From: DAOUAJ01 sp034433615
GTDB taxonomy: Bacteria; Chloroflexota; Anaerolineae; DUEN01
Length of the DNA stretch: 33,435 nucleotides
Direction of reading: 5' to 3'
Assembly: GCA_034433615.1 (NCBI GenBank)
Contig: DAOUAJ010000162.1
Location: 1-33,435, forward strand
Positions 1 through 8,346 of this stretch are shown one piece after another; within the stretch, counting starts at the first letter, position 1, and the number at the start of each line of letters is the position of its first letter. The position numbers and the translations under genes are program-made. Under the pieces are notes generated by a model. The model searched no databases and had not been told where the DNA came from. It worked only from the letters and a program-made list of their open reading frames with translations.

Positions 1-1
1 G

Positions 2-1300
2 CTGGCGATCACGTTGACGATACGCAGCGACGCCCGATGGCACGATGGGACCCCGGTGACTGCTAAGGATGTGGCCTTCACCATCCGCGCCGCCATCAGC
101 CCCACGGTGAACAGCCCTTACTTTGTGCGGCTCTCCCACATCTTCACCGCAGAGGCGATCTCGGACACAACGGTGCTCGTCCGCCTGCGCGAGCCGTCCT
201 GCCCAGACCTGACCGGGCTAGGAGACCTGCCTGTAGTTCCGGCGCACCGGCTACAGGGTGACAAGAACGCGTGGGCGGCGTTTGGGCAGTCTCCCCTCGG
301 CAGCGGGCCGCTACGCTTTGGCGGCTGGCAAGGTGCGGGGCAGATGGTGCTGCGAGCGACGGAAGCTCACTGGCGGGGCACGCCTCAGATCGCCCAATGG
401 CGCGTGCGCGTCCTCTCTCCGGACGAAATGCGGACGGCGTGGGAGGCGGGCGAGCTAGATGCGGCGATTCTGCCTCGTGTGCTGACACTGGACCCGCCGG
501 CCGGTTGGCCGATCCGGTGGGGGGTGGGCTTGGAGTACGTGGGCATCTTCTTCAACCGTGAGCGACTGGGGCTGGCCGATGCCCGTCTGCGCCAGGCCCT
601 GGCGATGGCCGTTGATCGTTCACGGCTCAATCAGCTTGTCCTGGGAGGACGCGGCCTGCCGTTGGGCGCACCCTGGCTGCCGACGCTATGGGCGGTCGCT
701 CCTGCGCCCGCATCCCCGGCCTTTGATCGCGAGCGCACCACGGCGCTGCTGGACGCGGCCGGCTGGCGGGATGACGATGGCGACGGCTGGCGGGAGCACG
801 AGGGTGAGCCACTGCTGGTGCGCGTGAAAACCAACGGCGAGAACCCGGTCCGGCGCGATCTGGCCATGCTGGTCACAGCCGCCTACCGGGCTGTCGGCGT
901 GCCCGCCGAAGTCGAGATCATCCCGTACTTTAGCCTGATTGATGCCCTCTTTCGGCACGACTACGACGTCGCCGTCTTCGGCTGGCCGATGGATCTGGAC
1001 CCGGACCAATCGGCTTACTGGCGATCTGACCAGACCGAGCCGCGTCGCGGGTTCAACCTGACCGGCTGGCAGGACGGGCGCACTGACGCACTTTTGCGGG
1101 AGGGGCGAACAGCCCAGGCGTGTGCCACTGAGGCGCGGCGAGCTGCTTATCAGCAACTGGCCGTCCGCCTGGCGGAACAGCGCCCGGTTGACTTTCTCTT
1201 TGCGCTACCCGCGAGCGTCGTGGCCCGGCCGGAGTTAAGCGGCCTCGCGCTGAGCCCGTTCACTGGCGCTGGGGGATCATTTCTGGAATGGCATTGGTGA
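2..1300 (+). CDS. ABC transporter solute-binding protein, family 5 (5' end outside window)
   Basis: Extracytoplasmic binding protein of a peptide/nickel-type ABC importer (SBP_bac_5). The frame is open from base 2 and the family's N-terminal third, including any lipoprotein signal, lies outside the window; the TTG at 14 is not credible as a start because conserved family sequence runs through it. The first residues carry the hallmark WHDGTPVTAKDV (family form W-x-DG-x-P-x-T-A-x-DV). Further family signs are a 'LRQALAMAVDR' helix near the middle and an acidic 'DDDGDGWREHEGE' loop typical of bacterial oligopeptide-binding proteins. The stop is TGA at 1298-1300 after a tryptophan-rich end (EWHW). 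No permease or ATPase of the dipeptide type follows, so its transporter partners must be upstream or elsewhere. The substrate cannot be deduced. Confidence 0.9.
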   Translation: MAITLTIRSDARWHDGTPVTAKDVAFTIRAAISPTVNSPYFVRLSHIFTAEAISDTTVLVRLREPSCPDLTGLGDLPVVPAHRLQGDKNAWAAFGQSPLGSGPLRFGGWQGAGQMVLRATEAHWRGTPQIAQWRVRVLSPDEMRTAWEAGELDAAILPRVLTLDPPAGWPIRWGVGLEYVGIFFNRERLGLADARLRQALAMAVDRSRLNQLVLGGRGLPLGAPWLPTLWAVAPAPASPAFDRERTTALLDAAGWRDDDGDGWREHEGEPLLVRVKTNGENPVRRDLAMLVTAAYRAVGVPAEVEIIPYFSLIDALFRHDYDVAVFGWPMDLDPDQSAYWRSDQTEPRRGFNLTGWQDGRTDALLREGRTAQACATEARRAAYQQLAVRLAEQRPVDFLFALPASVVARPELSGLALSPFTGAGGSFLEWHW

Positions 1301-1473
1301 ACAATAAACCTGACCGGTTGAGAGACTCAGTAGGCTGCAACCATTGGGGAGGCCCGGAGGGGCAGCCCCAGGCAGGTAAAACCTTCGCGCTTGCCATTTT
1401 GGCCGGTGACCTGCATAATCGAGCAGCTAATGTAGCTATCTCCACAGATACCAAATCGGGAGCAAAAGAACCC
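1301..1473 (+). other. Intergenic leader before methylmalonyl-CoA epimerase, possible stem
   Basis: This 173-base non-coding stretch holds a 6-bp complementary pair, GCAGGT near 1373 with ACCTGC near 1410, and GC-rich blocks between. It could fold as an mRNA leader, but I could not match it to the conserved core of any riboswitch class, including cobalamin. No clear promoter was found. Confidence 0.25.
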
Positions 1474-1872
1474 ATGATCCGGCGTATCAATCATGTTGCC
1501 ATCGTTGTCAATAACATTGAATCGGCTCTGCGTGTGTACCAGGATGCGCTGGGCCTGAATCCCAGTCGTGTGGAAACTATCCCCGAACAGGACGTGCGAA
1601 TCGCCTTCTTACCCACAGGCGATTCAGAGATCGAGCTACTGGAGCCGATTAACCCCGATTCAGGGGTGGCGAAGTTCCTGGCCAAACGCGGCGAAGGGAT
1701 GCACCACATCTGTCTGGAAGTTGATGATCTGGAGACGATGCTGGCTGATCTGCAGGCACGCGGTGTGGCGTTAATTGACCGTGTGCCTCGCCACGGCGCT
1801 CATGGGCGCATTGCGTTCATCCATCCCCAGGGAGCCCACGGAGTGCTAATCGAGCTATTGGAGCGGACCTGA
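1474..1872 (+). CDS. mce: Methylmalonyl-CoA epimerase (VOC superfamily)
   Basis: Epimerises (S)- to (R)-methylmalonyl-CoA, linking propionyl-CoA carboxylation to the B12-dependent mutase; cytoplasmic. The protein has 132 residues, the usual length, and two VOC (beta-alpha-beta-beta-beta) repeats: INHVAIVV...DALGL with the first metal-ligand His7, an 'EIELLEP' strand, GMHHICLEVDD with the second His, and the closing 'VLIELLE' with the last Glu ligand. ATG 1474 was chosen because family proteins begin at INHVAI; the same frame is open back to 1288, but that extension is unlike the family and overlaps the preceding gene. GGGAG at 1458-1462 is a rather distant ribosome site. No mutase subunit is adjacent. 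A PduO-type adenosyltransferase at 28078 could supply the mutase cofactor (inference). Confidence 0.93.
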   Translation: MIRRINHVAIVVNNIESALRVYQDALGLNPSRVETIPEQDVRIAFLPTGDSEIELLEPINPDSGVAKFLAKRGEGMHHICLEVDDLETMLADLQARGVALIDRVPRHGAHGRIAFIHPQGAHGVLIELLERT

Positions 1873-1956
1873 GCACGGGCGTGAGTAAGCGCAACGGCCG
1901 TATCCCCTCGATCACCATCCGAGGGTTCTCCCCCATCTCGTGAGAGGAGGAAGAAA

Positions 1957-3216
1957 GTGGTTCGTTCTCGCTTAATCGTGGTTGCAATGCTTTTTGCCCT
2001 GGCTATCGGCCTGGTTGAGGTTGTGACAGTCAGCGCTGACTCCGGCTCTGATGTCCAGTACATCGTTCACCCAGGCGATACGCTCTATCGAATCGCTGTG
2101 TCCCACGGCGTCACCGTGCGTCAGTTGGTCGTCGCGAACCGCATCCGTAACGCCCATCAGATTTTCGTGGGGCAGGTGTTGCGCATCCCTAAGGATGAAC
2201 CGGCCATCATCCTGGAGCAGCCAGCCTCCGGCGCTCACGTGACCAGCCCGGTGACCGTCAGCGGTCGCGCTAACACCTTCGAGGGACAGGTTAACATTCG
2301 CGTCTTGGACAGCCGTTTCCGCCAGGTCGGCACAGGCACCGCCATCGCCGCCATGGGCGAGTACCAACCGTTCACTACCACCGTCTCTTTCTCGGTCTCT
2401 TACTCACAGTGGGGGTATGTGGATGCTTACTGGGTCAGCCCCAAGGACGGGAGCGAGATGGACAAGGTGACAGTCAAAGTGTACCTGCAGAAAGGTGTGA
2501 CGACACCCACCCCGTCCCCTGGCCCGACCACTGCTCCCACCCCAACGCCTGCACTCACCACCACGCCCGGCCCCGCCATCAGCGTAACCTACCACGTGCA
2601 TCCAAGCGACACCCTGTACCGCATCGCCCTAAGCCATAAGGTGTCGGTGCGAGACATCGTCCGGGCCAACCGTATCCGCAATCCCAATCTGATCTTCGTA
2701 GGCCAGCCGCTCATCATCTCCAGCGCACACCCGGGTATCATCCTGACCTCGCCGGCTGACAGTGAGGCGGTGAGCAGCCCGATCACCGCGACGGGGCGCT
2801 CTGACACCTTCGAGGGCAACGTGATCGTGGATGTGCTCGATCGCCGATTTCGCCGCGTGGGCACCACTACGGCTCAGGGCGGGACATTGGGCGCCTACGC
2901 CCCTTTCACAACCTCAGTTGCTTACGCGATTTCTGCCCCTCAATGGGGCTATGTGGAAGCCTACTGGCCAAGCCCTAAGGACGGTTCCAAGCTAGATGCG
3001 GTCACTGCCCGTGTTCATTTGAGTCCGGTGATCGCCGTGTCGCCGGTGAGGGCCACGCCCACGCCTGAGGCCGTTCGCTACCACGTGGTGCGCCGAGGAG
3101 AGACCCTCTTCAGCATCGCCGCTCGTTACGGCGTGACCATCCGGCAGATTGTCGCCGCCAATGGCCTTCGTAATCCCAACCGTATCTATGTGGGGCAACG
3201 TCTGATCATCCCGTAG
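1957..3216 (+). CDS. Secreted LysM / Gmad2 repeat protein
   Basis: Predicted peptidoglycan-associated envelope protein of 419 residues. Start GTG 1957 follows a strong GAGAGGAGG site. Residues 1-27 form a signal peptide or anchor (basic start, hydrophobic core 7-24, VSA cleavage-like site). The order is LysM 34-77, Gmad2-like beta domain 83-178 (P-x-SG-x-VTSPVTVSGRANTFEG, then SPKDGS), a Thr/Pro linker 182-207, LysM 211-254, a second Gmad2-like domain 261-356, a short linker and LysM 374-419. Each LysM carries the (Y)-x-V-x-x-G/S-D/E-TL-x-x-IA motif. Modules one and two are an obvious internal duplication. Gmad2 occurs in spore germination and envelope proteins; no catalytic domain is present, so this is probably a structural or anchoring protein. 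A CCCTCG/CGAGGG hairpin (1905-1925) separates it from the epimerase gene. Confidence 0.88.
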   Translation: MVRSRLIVVAMLFALAIGLVEVVTVSADSGSDVQYIVHPGDTLYRIAVSHGVTVRQLVVANRIRNAHQIFVGQVLRIPKDEPAIILEQPASGAHVTSPVTVSGRANTFEGQVNIRVLDSRFRQVGTGTAIAAMGEYQPFTTTVSFSVSYSQWGYVDAYWVSPKDGSEMDKVTVKVYLQKGVTTPTPSPGPTTAPTPTPALTTTPGPAISVTYHVHPSDTLYRIALSHKVSVRDIVRANRIRNPNLIFVGQPLIISSAHPGIILTSPADSEAVSSPITATGRSDTFEGNVIVDVLDRRFRRVGTTTAQGGTLGAYAPFTTSVAYAISAPQWGYVEAYWPSPKDGSKLDAVTARVHLSPVIAVSPVRATPTPEAVRYHVVRRGETLFSIAARYGVTIRQIVAANGLRNPNRIYVGQRLIIP

Positions 3217-3252
3217 CTCTCTGAGGTGCGTCGCACCCTGCTTGACTATTCC

Positions 3253-4287
3253 ATGGTGCTGATTCTTGGCATTGAGACTTCCTGTGATGAGACCGCGGCG
3301 GCTGTTCTGATGGACGGCCGCCGCCTTCTCTCCAATATCGTTGCCTCTCAGATTGACTTGCACCGTCGCTATGGGGGTGTATTCCCCGAAGTGGCCTCCC
3401 GGCAGCATGTCCTCACCATCCGTCCAGTGATCGAGCAGGCACTGAAGGAAGCTCAAGTGAGTTGGGACGAGCTCTCTGCTGTGGCTGTCACCTACGGCCC
3501 GGGCCTGGCTGGCTCTCTACTGGTTGGTGTCAACGTGGCTAAGGGGATTGCTTTGGGCCGTGGCCTACCGCTGGTGGGTGTCAATCATCTGGAGGGGCAC
3601 ATCTACTCCAACTGGCTGGACCCGGTGCCCCCCGGCCAGCCGCCGTACCAGGGGTTACAGCTTGGTGAAGACCACTTCCCCATCCTGGTGCTGGTGGTAT
3701 CTGGCGGCCACACGGAGCTACTGCTGATGCGCGGGCATGGCCGGTACGAGCGGCTGGGTGGCACGCTGGACGATGCAGCCGGCGAAGCGTTCGACAAGGT
3801 GGCGCGGTTATTGGGGTTGGCTTACCCGGGTGGGCCGTCCATCCAGAAGGCCGCAGAACAGGGCGACCCTGGCCGTTTTCCCTTGCCCCGGGCGTTGCTC
3901 AATGATCCTGAACACCCGTTCGACTTCTCGTTCAGCGGGCTGAAGACGGCCGTCCTCCGCCTGGTGCAAGAGTTAGGGGGGCCGGTGCCGGTGGCCGACG
4001 TGGCCGCCAGCTTTCAGGCGGCTGTGGCCGATGTCCTGGTGACCAAGACCATCCAGGCGGCCGAGGTGTGTGCCGTGCGTCACGTCTGCGTCTGTGGCGG
4101 GGTAGCGGCCAACGTCGCGCTGCGCGCTGAGTTGGAGCGGCGCATGACTCATCCCTATTCCATTCCCCCCATCTGGCTTTGTACCGATAACGCCGCCATG
4201 GTCGCCTGCGCGGGCTATTACCGTTTCCAGGTGGGCGAGCAGGCCGGCTGGGATCTGGACGTAGAAGCGTCAGCACGGCTGGCCTGA
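3253..4287 (+). CDS. tsaD: tRNA N6-adenosine threonylcarbamoyltransferase TsaD
   Basis: Transfers the threonylcarbamoyl group to A37 of ANN-decoding tRNAs as part of the TsaBDE system in the cytoplasm. Kae1/TsaD hallmarks: N-terminal ILGIETSCDETAAAV, the RYGGVFPEVASRQH segment, the HLEGH metal motif, VSGGHTELLL, the GGTLDDAAGEAFDKVARLLG nucleotide loop, FSFSGLKTAVL, CGGVAANVALR and the C-terminal CTDNAAM with the metal-binding Asp. Length is 344 residues, normal for bacteria. ATG 3253 was chosen because family members start a few residues before ILGIETS; a GTG at 3226 would add nine residues, with its purine-rich site overlapping the start. It lies 36 bases after the LysM gene; tsaB and tsaE are not in the window. 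Confidence 0.97.
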   Translation: MVLILGIETSCDETAAAVLMDGRRLLSNIVASQIDLHRRYGGVFPEVASRQHVLTIRPVIEQALKEAQVSWDELSAVAVTYGPGLAGSLLVGVNVAKGIALGRGLPLVGVNHLEGHIYSNWLDPVPPGQPPYQGLQLGEDHFPILVLVVSGGHTELLLMRGHGRYERLGGTLDDAAGEAFDKVARLLGLAYPGGPSIQKAAEQGDPGRFPLPRALLNDPEHPFDFSFSGLKTAVLRLVQELGGPVPVADVAASFQAAVADVLVTKTIQAAEVCAVRHVCVCGGVAANVALRAELERRMTHPYSIPPIWLCTDNAAMVACAGYYRFQVGEQAGWDLDVEASARLA

Positions 4288-4406
4288 ATGAACGGCTCGA
4301 CGTTTGACACTTGTTACATTGAATCCTCGCAAGTATCGTTATGTTCACCCCTTCGACGATTTACCCGATGATACCAACCATATTGTCGCCATTGTACTAT
4401 AAACCT

Positions 4407-5381
4407 TCAGCGCCAGATCTGGCGGAAGACGCGTAGCCAGTTGCCGCCCAGGATCTTCTGGACGTCTTCCAGAGAATAGCCGCGCGCCAGCAACCCTTCG
4501 GTGACGCGAGGCAAATCGCTGACCGACTTCAGCTCGGGTAGCGGCGAATCAACGCCGTCAAAGTCCGAACCTAATGCCACGTGCTCCGGTCCTACCACCT
4601 TGAGCATATGCGTCACGTGATCGAGGAAGCGCTCCAGTGTGGCCTGCGCCGGATCCTCTGTGATAAACCGGGGCACAAAAGTGGCCCCAATCGCACCGCC
4701 CCTGGCAGCAATGGCCTGCATCTGTTCGTTGGTCAGATTGCGCCGATGATCGCACAGGGCGCGGGCGTTGGCATGGGACGCGATGATTAGCTGGCTGCTG
4801 GTCTCAAGCACGTCTTGCACACCCCTGGGTGACAGGTGCGCCACGTCTACGACGATACCCAGCCTGTTGCACTCCTCCACTACCGCCACACCAAAGGGTG
4901 TCAGCCCGCCACCGGTGCGTTCAAAGTCGAGGCCATCGGCCACGGCGTTGCGCCGGTTCCAGGTCAGGCCAAGGATGCGCAAGCCTAACCGGTAGAAGAC
5001 ACGTAACAGCTCCAGCGAGCCATCCAGTGGCTCGGCTCCCTCCATGCCGATAATCGCCGCCGCGCGGTTCGTCGCGTGCGCCGCTTCGATGTCCGCCGCC
5101 GTGCGAGCCAGAACCAGCCGTCCTTCCGATCGTTCCACCGCTGCGCAGAGATGCTCAAACGCACGCAGCGCGAACTGGGTAGCTGCATGCGTGGCATGGG
5201 GATCAGGCACAAAGATGGCGAAGACCTGGGCGGTGATGCCTGCCTCTTGTAACCGAGGCAAGTCAAGTTGCCCCTGCTCTGAACGTTCAAGCAGGGAGCG
5301 ACGGCCAGCCACGACATCCAGTAGCGTGTCGCAGTGGGCATCAATGACGACTGTTTGACGATGTAGAGCTGCAATGTCCAT
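4407..5381 (-). CDS. Membrane dipeptidase, peptidase family M19
   Basis: Zinc dipeptidase of the renal dipeptidase family, which hydrolyses dipeptides (sometimes D-containing) within an amidohydrolase-type barrel. All expected ligands are present: His16 and Asp18 in DAHCDT, bridging Glu114 in GMEGAEPL, His182 in DVAHLS, His203 in ASHANARAL, and Asp273 in ALGSDFDG. The 324 residues match bacterial homologues, and no signal peptide is visible, so the bacterial enzyme is probably cytoplasmic despite its name. A GAGGAA site lies upstream of ATG 5381 and a good promoter at 5446-5474. It is convergent with tsaD. The real substrate is unknown. Confidence 0.95.
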   Translation of the reverse strand: MDIAALHRQTVVIDAHCDTLLDVVAGRRSLLERSEQGQLDLPRLQEAGITAQVFAIFVPDPHATHAATQFALRAFEHLCAAVERSEGRLVLARTAADIEAAHATNRAAAIIGMEGAEPLDGSLELLRVFYRLGLRILGLTWNRRNAVADGLDFERTGGGLTPFGVAVVEECNRLGIVVDVAHLSPRGVQDVLETSSQLIIASHANARALCDHRRNLTNEQMQAIAARGGAIGATFVPRFITEDPAQATLERFLDHVTHMLKVVGPEHVALGSDFDGVDSPLPELKSVSDLPRVTEGLLARGYSLEDVQKILGGNWLRVFRQIWR

Positions 5382-5445
5382 GTTCTATTCCTCGCTATAT
5401 TGGTTTTGTGGACGAGTTGTCATGGCCAAGGGTCACTATTATGAC

Positions 5446-5474
5446 ATTATACTAGCCCTGGACGTCCCGGACAA
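5446..5474 (-). promoter_or_regulatory. Putative sigma70 promoter for the M19 dipeptidase gene
   Basis: On the minus strand, TTGTCC (5469-5474) is separated by 17 bases from a perfect TATAAT (5446-5451), about 65 bases before the dipeptidase ATG. It is back-to-back with the plus-strand promoter at 5528-5556. Confidence 0.55.
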
Positions 5475-5527
5475 TCGCCGGAGAACGCTCCAGAACGCTG
5501 AAAAGCCCTGGCGTCTCTCTAAAAGGC

Positions 5528-5556
5528 TTGGCAAGGTTGACAGGGTATGGTATAAT
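5528..5556 (+). promoter_or_regulatory. Putative extended -10 promoter for the ABC ATPase leader
   Basis: TTGGCA (5528-5533), a 17-base spacer, and TATAAT (5551-5556) preceded by TGG, which fits the TGn extended -10 element. The predicted transcript starts near 5563 and has about 320 bases of leader before the ATPase gene. Confidence 0.65.
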
Positions 5557-5882
5557 AGCCATAGTTGACTGGTCTTTGCTTTGATGCGATTTTGTCGCAT
5601 CGTTGTGACTGAGAAGGAGGTGAAAAGCCGGGCCTGGTAAACCCGGAGGCCGCGGCGGGCGGTTATCCTCCGGATGATAGCCTGGACCAGCCCAGATCCC
5701 ATATCTCTGTTCTTCTTAAGATCCCGCCTGAGCACAACTTTGCGCGCAGGTTGTATGGAAAGCGGTTTTGGCGCGAGCCCATGACCCGCAGGGTGATCTC
5801 CTTAATCCCTACAGTCATGACCGAAGAGTTCGGTTTCCCGATCTGCGCACCCTCTCAAAACCATGTTCAAGGAGTTTATTGA
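5557..5882 (+). other. Long leader of the ABC ATPase gene with hairpins and an orphan Shine-Dalgarno
   Basis: This stretch contains a 7-bp hairpin (GATGCGA at 5583-5589, TCGCATC at 5595-5601, loop TTTTG), then GAAGGAGGTGA at 5612-5622, an essentially perfect match to the 16S anti-Shine-Dalgarno, and GC-rich complementary blocks (for example CGGG/CCCG at 5629-5645). No ATG or TTG follows the ribosome site at normal distance. A GTG overlapping the site would give only a six-residue peptide (MKSRAW). One frame stays open for 89 codons from 5613 and its TGA (5880-5882) abuts the ATPase ATG, but it lacks a normal start. It may be a regulatory leader, an upstream ORF with a CTG start, or unexplained sequence. 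No known riboswitch was recognised. Confidence 0.4.
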
Positions 5883-6983
5883 ATGGCTAGTGTGACTTAT
5901 GAGCATGTCTACAAGCGCTTCGGTGATCTGGTGGCCGTTAACGATCTGACCATCGAGATCGCCGACAAGGAGTTTCTGGTTTTCGTCGGTCCCTCCGGCT
6001 GCGGCAAAACGACTTCTCTGCGTCTGCTGGCCGGCCTGGAGGAACTTTCTGAGGGTAACATCTACATCGGCGACCGCCTGGTGAACGATGTGGCGCCCAA
6101 GGACCGAGACATCGCCATGGTGTTCCAATCCTACGCGCTCTACCCCCATATGAGTGTGTACGACAACATGGCGTTCGGTCTGAAACTGCGCAAGACCCCC
6201 AAAGCTGAGATTGACCGCCGCGTTAAGGAAGCCGCTCAGATTCTGGGCATCGAAAATCTGCTCGATCGCAAGCCGAAGCAGTTGTCCGGTGGTCAGCGAC
6301 AGCGTGTGGCCGTGGGGCGCGCCATCGTGCGCGAGCCGGCCGTCTTCCTCTTTGACGAGCCGCTATCCAACCTGGACGCCAAGCTGCGCGTCGAGACGCG
6401 TGCCCAGCTCTCCAAACTGCATCATCGCCTGGCCACCACCTTCATCTACGTGACCCATGACCAGGTGGAGGCTATGACCATGGCGACTCGCATCGCGGTC
6501 ATGCGGGATGGGATCCTGCAACAGGTGGACACGCCACAGCACCTCTACGATACGCCAGGCAACGTCTTCGTCGCCGGCTTCATCGGCAGCCCATCCATGA
6601 ACTTCTTTGATGTCACGCTGGTGGAGTCAGACGGGAAGCTGTATGTGGATGGCGGTTCGTTCAAGCTGGAGATGCCTCCGGACAAGGCTCAGGCCGCTAT
6701 GAAATACAAGGGCCAGGAGGTCATCTTCGGGATCCGTCCGGAGGACATCTACGCCAAGCCTTATGTTGCGCCGAATATCACGGAAGCCGACATGAAGGCC
6801 ACGGTGGATGTCACCGAGTTGATGGGCAATGAAATTTTCCTCTACGCCATGACTGCCAATAAGCTCTTCATTGCCCGCGTCGATCCGCGCACCCAGGCCC
6901 GCGCGGGCGATGAGATCACCCTGGCCCTCAACATGGATCGGATCCATCTGTTCGATCCCAAGACCGAGATTCGGCTGGTCTAG
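5883..6983 (+). CDS. ugpC: Sugar ABC transporter ATP-binding protein (UgpC/MsmK/MalK type)
   Basis: Cytoplasmic ATPase that powers CUT1-family carbohydrate or glycerol-phosphate importers. The 366 residues show Walker A GPSGCGKTT (36-44), Q-loop VFQSYALYPHM (80-90), signature LSGGQRQR (134-141), Walker B FLFDEP (155-160), D-loop SNLDAK and switch His192 in YVTHDQVEAMTMA. The C-terminal third is the TOBE/OB regulatory region (FIGSPSMNFFDV, FGIRPEDI). ATG 5883 has AAGGAG at 5869-5874. No permease or sugar-binding gene is adjacent, so it may be a shared ATPase serving several importers, as known for MsmX-type proteins (inference). It is expressed alone from the promoter at 5528 through a long leader and is followed by a strong hairpin at 7008. 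Confidence 0.95.
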   Translation: MASVTYEHVYKRFGDLVAVNDLTIEIADKEFLVFVGPSGCGKTTSLRLLAGLEELSEGNIYIGDRLVNDVAPKDRDIAMVFQSYALYPHMSVYDNMAFGLKLRKTPKAEIDRRVKEAAQILGIENLLDRKPKQLSGGQRQRVAVGRAIVREPAVFLFDEPLSNLDAKLRVETRAQLSKLHHRLATTFIYVTHDQVEAMTMATRIAVMRDGILQQVDTPQHLYDTPGNVFVAGFIGSPSMNFFDVTLVESDGKLYVDGGSFKLEMPPDKAQAAMKYKGQEVIFGIRPEDIYAKPYVAPNITEADMKATVDVTELMGNEIFLYAMTANKLFIARVDPRTQARAGDEITLALNMDRIHLFDPKTEIRLV

Positions 6984-7007
6984 CCTTTCGGTCAAAAGAA
7001 CACTGAC

Positions 7008-7045
7008 AGAATGAGGGGCTAGTCGTGCGACTAGCCCCTCATTCT
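7008..7045. terminator. Perfect 18-bp hairpin after the ABC ATPase gene
   Basis: Arms 7008-7025 and 7028-7045 are exactly complementary with a two-base TG between them; in practice the loop would open to four or more bases. It lies 25 bases after the ATPase stop. There is no T tract, so classical intrinsic termination is not assured. It may act as an mRNA 3' stabiliser, a weak terminator or a protein-binding palindrome. Confidence 0.6.
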
Positions 7046-7109
7046 GCGCAGCGCAGCCTTTGATCTGGGTGTGCTGGACAAAGTCACATTAGAAACAGGA
7101 AATATCACC

Positions 7110-8333
7110 ATGGACATTGAATTGATCAGCGAACTGGCGCAGCCCAGTTCGTTACCAGATGGCGGTAAGATCATCCTGGCTGTCCTGGATGGTTTAGGTG
7201 GGATGCCGATTGAGCCTGGTGGCCCTACCGAGTTAGAGGCAGCCGATACTCCCAACCTGGATCAATTAGCTCGCGAAGGCGCGACGGGCCTCAGCATTCC
7301 CGTGGCTCCGGGTATCACGCCGGGCAGCGGGCCGGGTCACCTGAGCCTCTTCGGCTATGACCCACTGCGGTACGAGATTGGTCGCGGTGTTTTGGAAGCG
7401 TTAGGCATTGATTTTCCTCTCCAGCCGAACGATCTGGCAGCGCGCGGGAACTTCTGCACTGTGGATGAGCAAGGCCGCATCGTAGACCGGCGAGCCGGCC
7501 GCATTCCCTCGGATGTGGGAGCCCGGCTGTGTGAGAAATTGCAGCGGGAGACGAAGATCCCCGGCTATGAACTCTTCGTGCGCCCCGTCAAGGAATACCG
7601 CTTCGCCCTGGTGATGCGCGGCCCTGGCCTGGCGGACGGCCTGTCGGAGACCGACCCACAACGTATAGGCGTGCCGCCTTTGCCCATCCAGGCCCTCAAA
7701 GACGACCCGGCGACTGTGCGCACAGCGGCCCTGCTGAACGATTGGCTGGAACAGGCACGTCGGGTGTTGGCTGATGAATACCCGGCCAACTCGTTGAACC
7801 TGCGTGGCCTGGCAAAAGACCCCGGTATACCCAAGTTCCAGGACATTTACAAGCTCAAAGCAGCTGCCATCGCCGTTTATTCGATGTATCGTGGTGTGGC
7901 ACGGCTGTGCGGTATGCAGGTCCTCCCCACCAGCGATACGATGGCATCCGAATTGGATACGCTGGAGCAGAATTGGAACCACTTTGACTTCTTCTTCCTT
8001 CACTTCAAATACACCGACAGTCGCGGTGAGGATGGCGATTTCGCAGCCAAGGTGAAAGTGATCGAAGAGATAGATGGTTACATGAGCCGCCTGCGGGCAC
8101 TCAAGCCTTCGGTGCTGGTGGTGACAGGCGATCACTCCACGCCTGCCTCGTTGCGGTCCCATTCGTGGCATCCGGTGCCTCTGCTCATGTGGGGTGCACA
8201 CGTTCGCCCGGACGAGGTTACCCGCTTTGGTGAGCGACCGTGCATGCGCGGCGGCCTGGGCCACATCTTAGCCAAGGAGATCATGCCTTTGGCGATGGCC
8301 CATGCTGGCCGATTGGCTAAGTTCGGCGCCTGA
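7110..8333 (+). CDS. apgM: Cofactor-independent phosphoglycerate mutase, archaeal type
   Basis: Interconverts 3- and 2-phosphoglycerate in glycolysis without 2,3-bisphosphoglycerate, using a two-metal alkaline-phosphatase-fold site. The 407-residue protein shows ILAVLDGLGG near the N-terminus (metal Asp), the catalytic-serine region TPGSGPGHLSLFGYDPL, HFKYTDSRGEDGDF in the second metal region, VTGDHSTP and the HSWHPVPLLM ending region. ATG 7110 was preferred to an in-frame GTG at 7071 because AGGA lies about ten bases before it and GTG 7071 has no ribosome site. At the GHDG position usual in many archaeal homologues this protein reads GEDG. The gene probably has its own transcription after the hairpin at 7008, though no clear promoter was found. 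Confidence 0.95.
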   Translation: MDIELISELAQPSSLPDGGKIILAVLDGLGGMPIEPGGPTELEAADTPNLDQLAREGATGLSIPVAPGITPGSGPGHLSLFGYDPLRYEIGRGVLEALGIDFPLQPNDLAARGNFCTVDEQGRIVDRRAGRIPSDVGARLCEKLQRETKIPGYELFVRPVKEYRFALVMRGPGLADGLSETDPQRIGVPPLPIQALKDDPATVRTAALLNDWLEQARRVLADEYPANSLNLRGLAKDPGIPKFQDIYKLKAAAIAVYSMYRGVARLCGMQVLPTSDTMASELDTLEQNWNHFDFFFLHFKYTDSRGEDGDFAAKVKVIEEIDGYMSRLRALKPSVLVVTGDHSTPASLRSHSWHPVPLLMWGAHVRPDEVTRFGERPCMRGGLGHILAKEIMPLAMAHAGRLAKFGA

Positions 8334-8346
8334 GCTTTAGATTCAG

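Noticed and set aside
1301..1473. Possible cobalamin or other riboswitch before the epimerase
   Set aside because: There is a short stem with GGTGACCTGC resembling part of a B12-type end, but the conserved core elements are not present.
5537..5556. TTGACA followed by TATAAT in the ABC leader
   Set aside because: The spacing is only eight bases, too short for a sigma70 promoter. TTGGCA at 5528 with a 17-base spacer is used instead.
5613..5882. 89-codon open frame before the ABC ATPase as a certain gene
   Set aside because: It has no ATG, GTG or TTG near the ribosome site and no recognisable domain. It is kept as an observation only.
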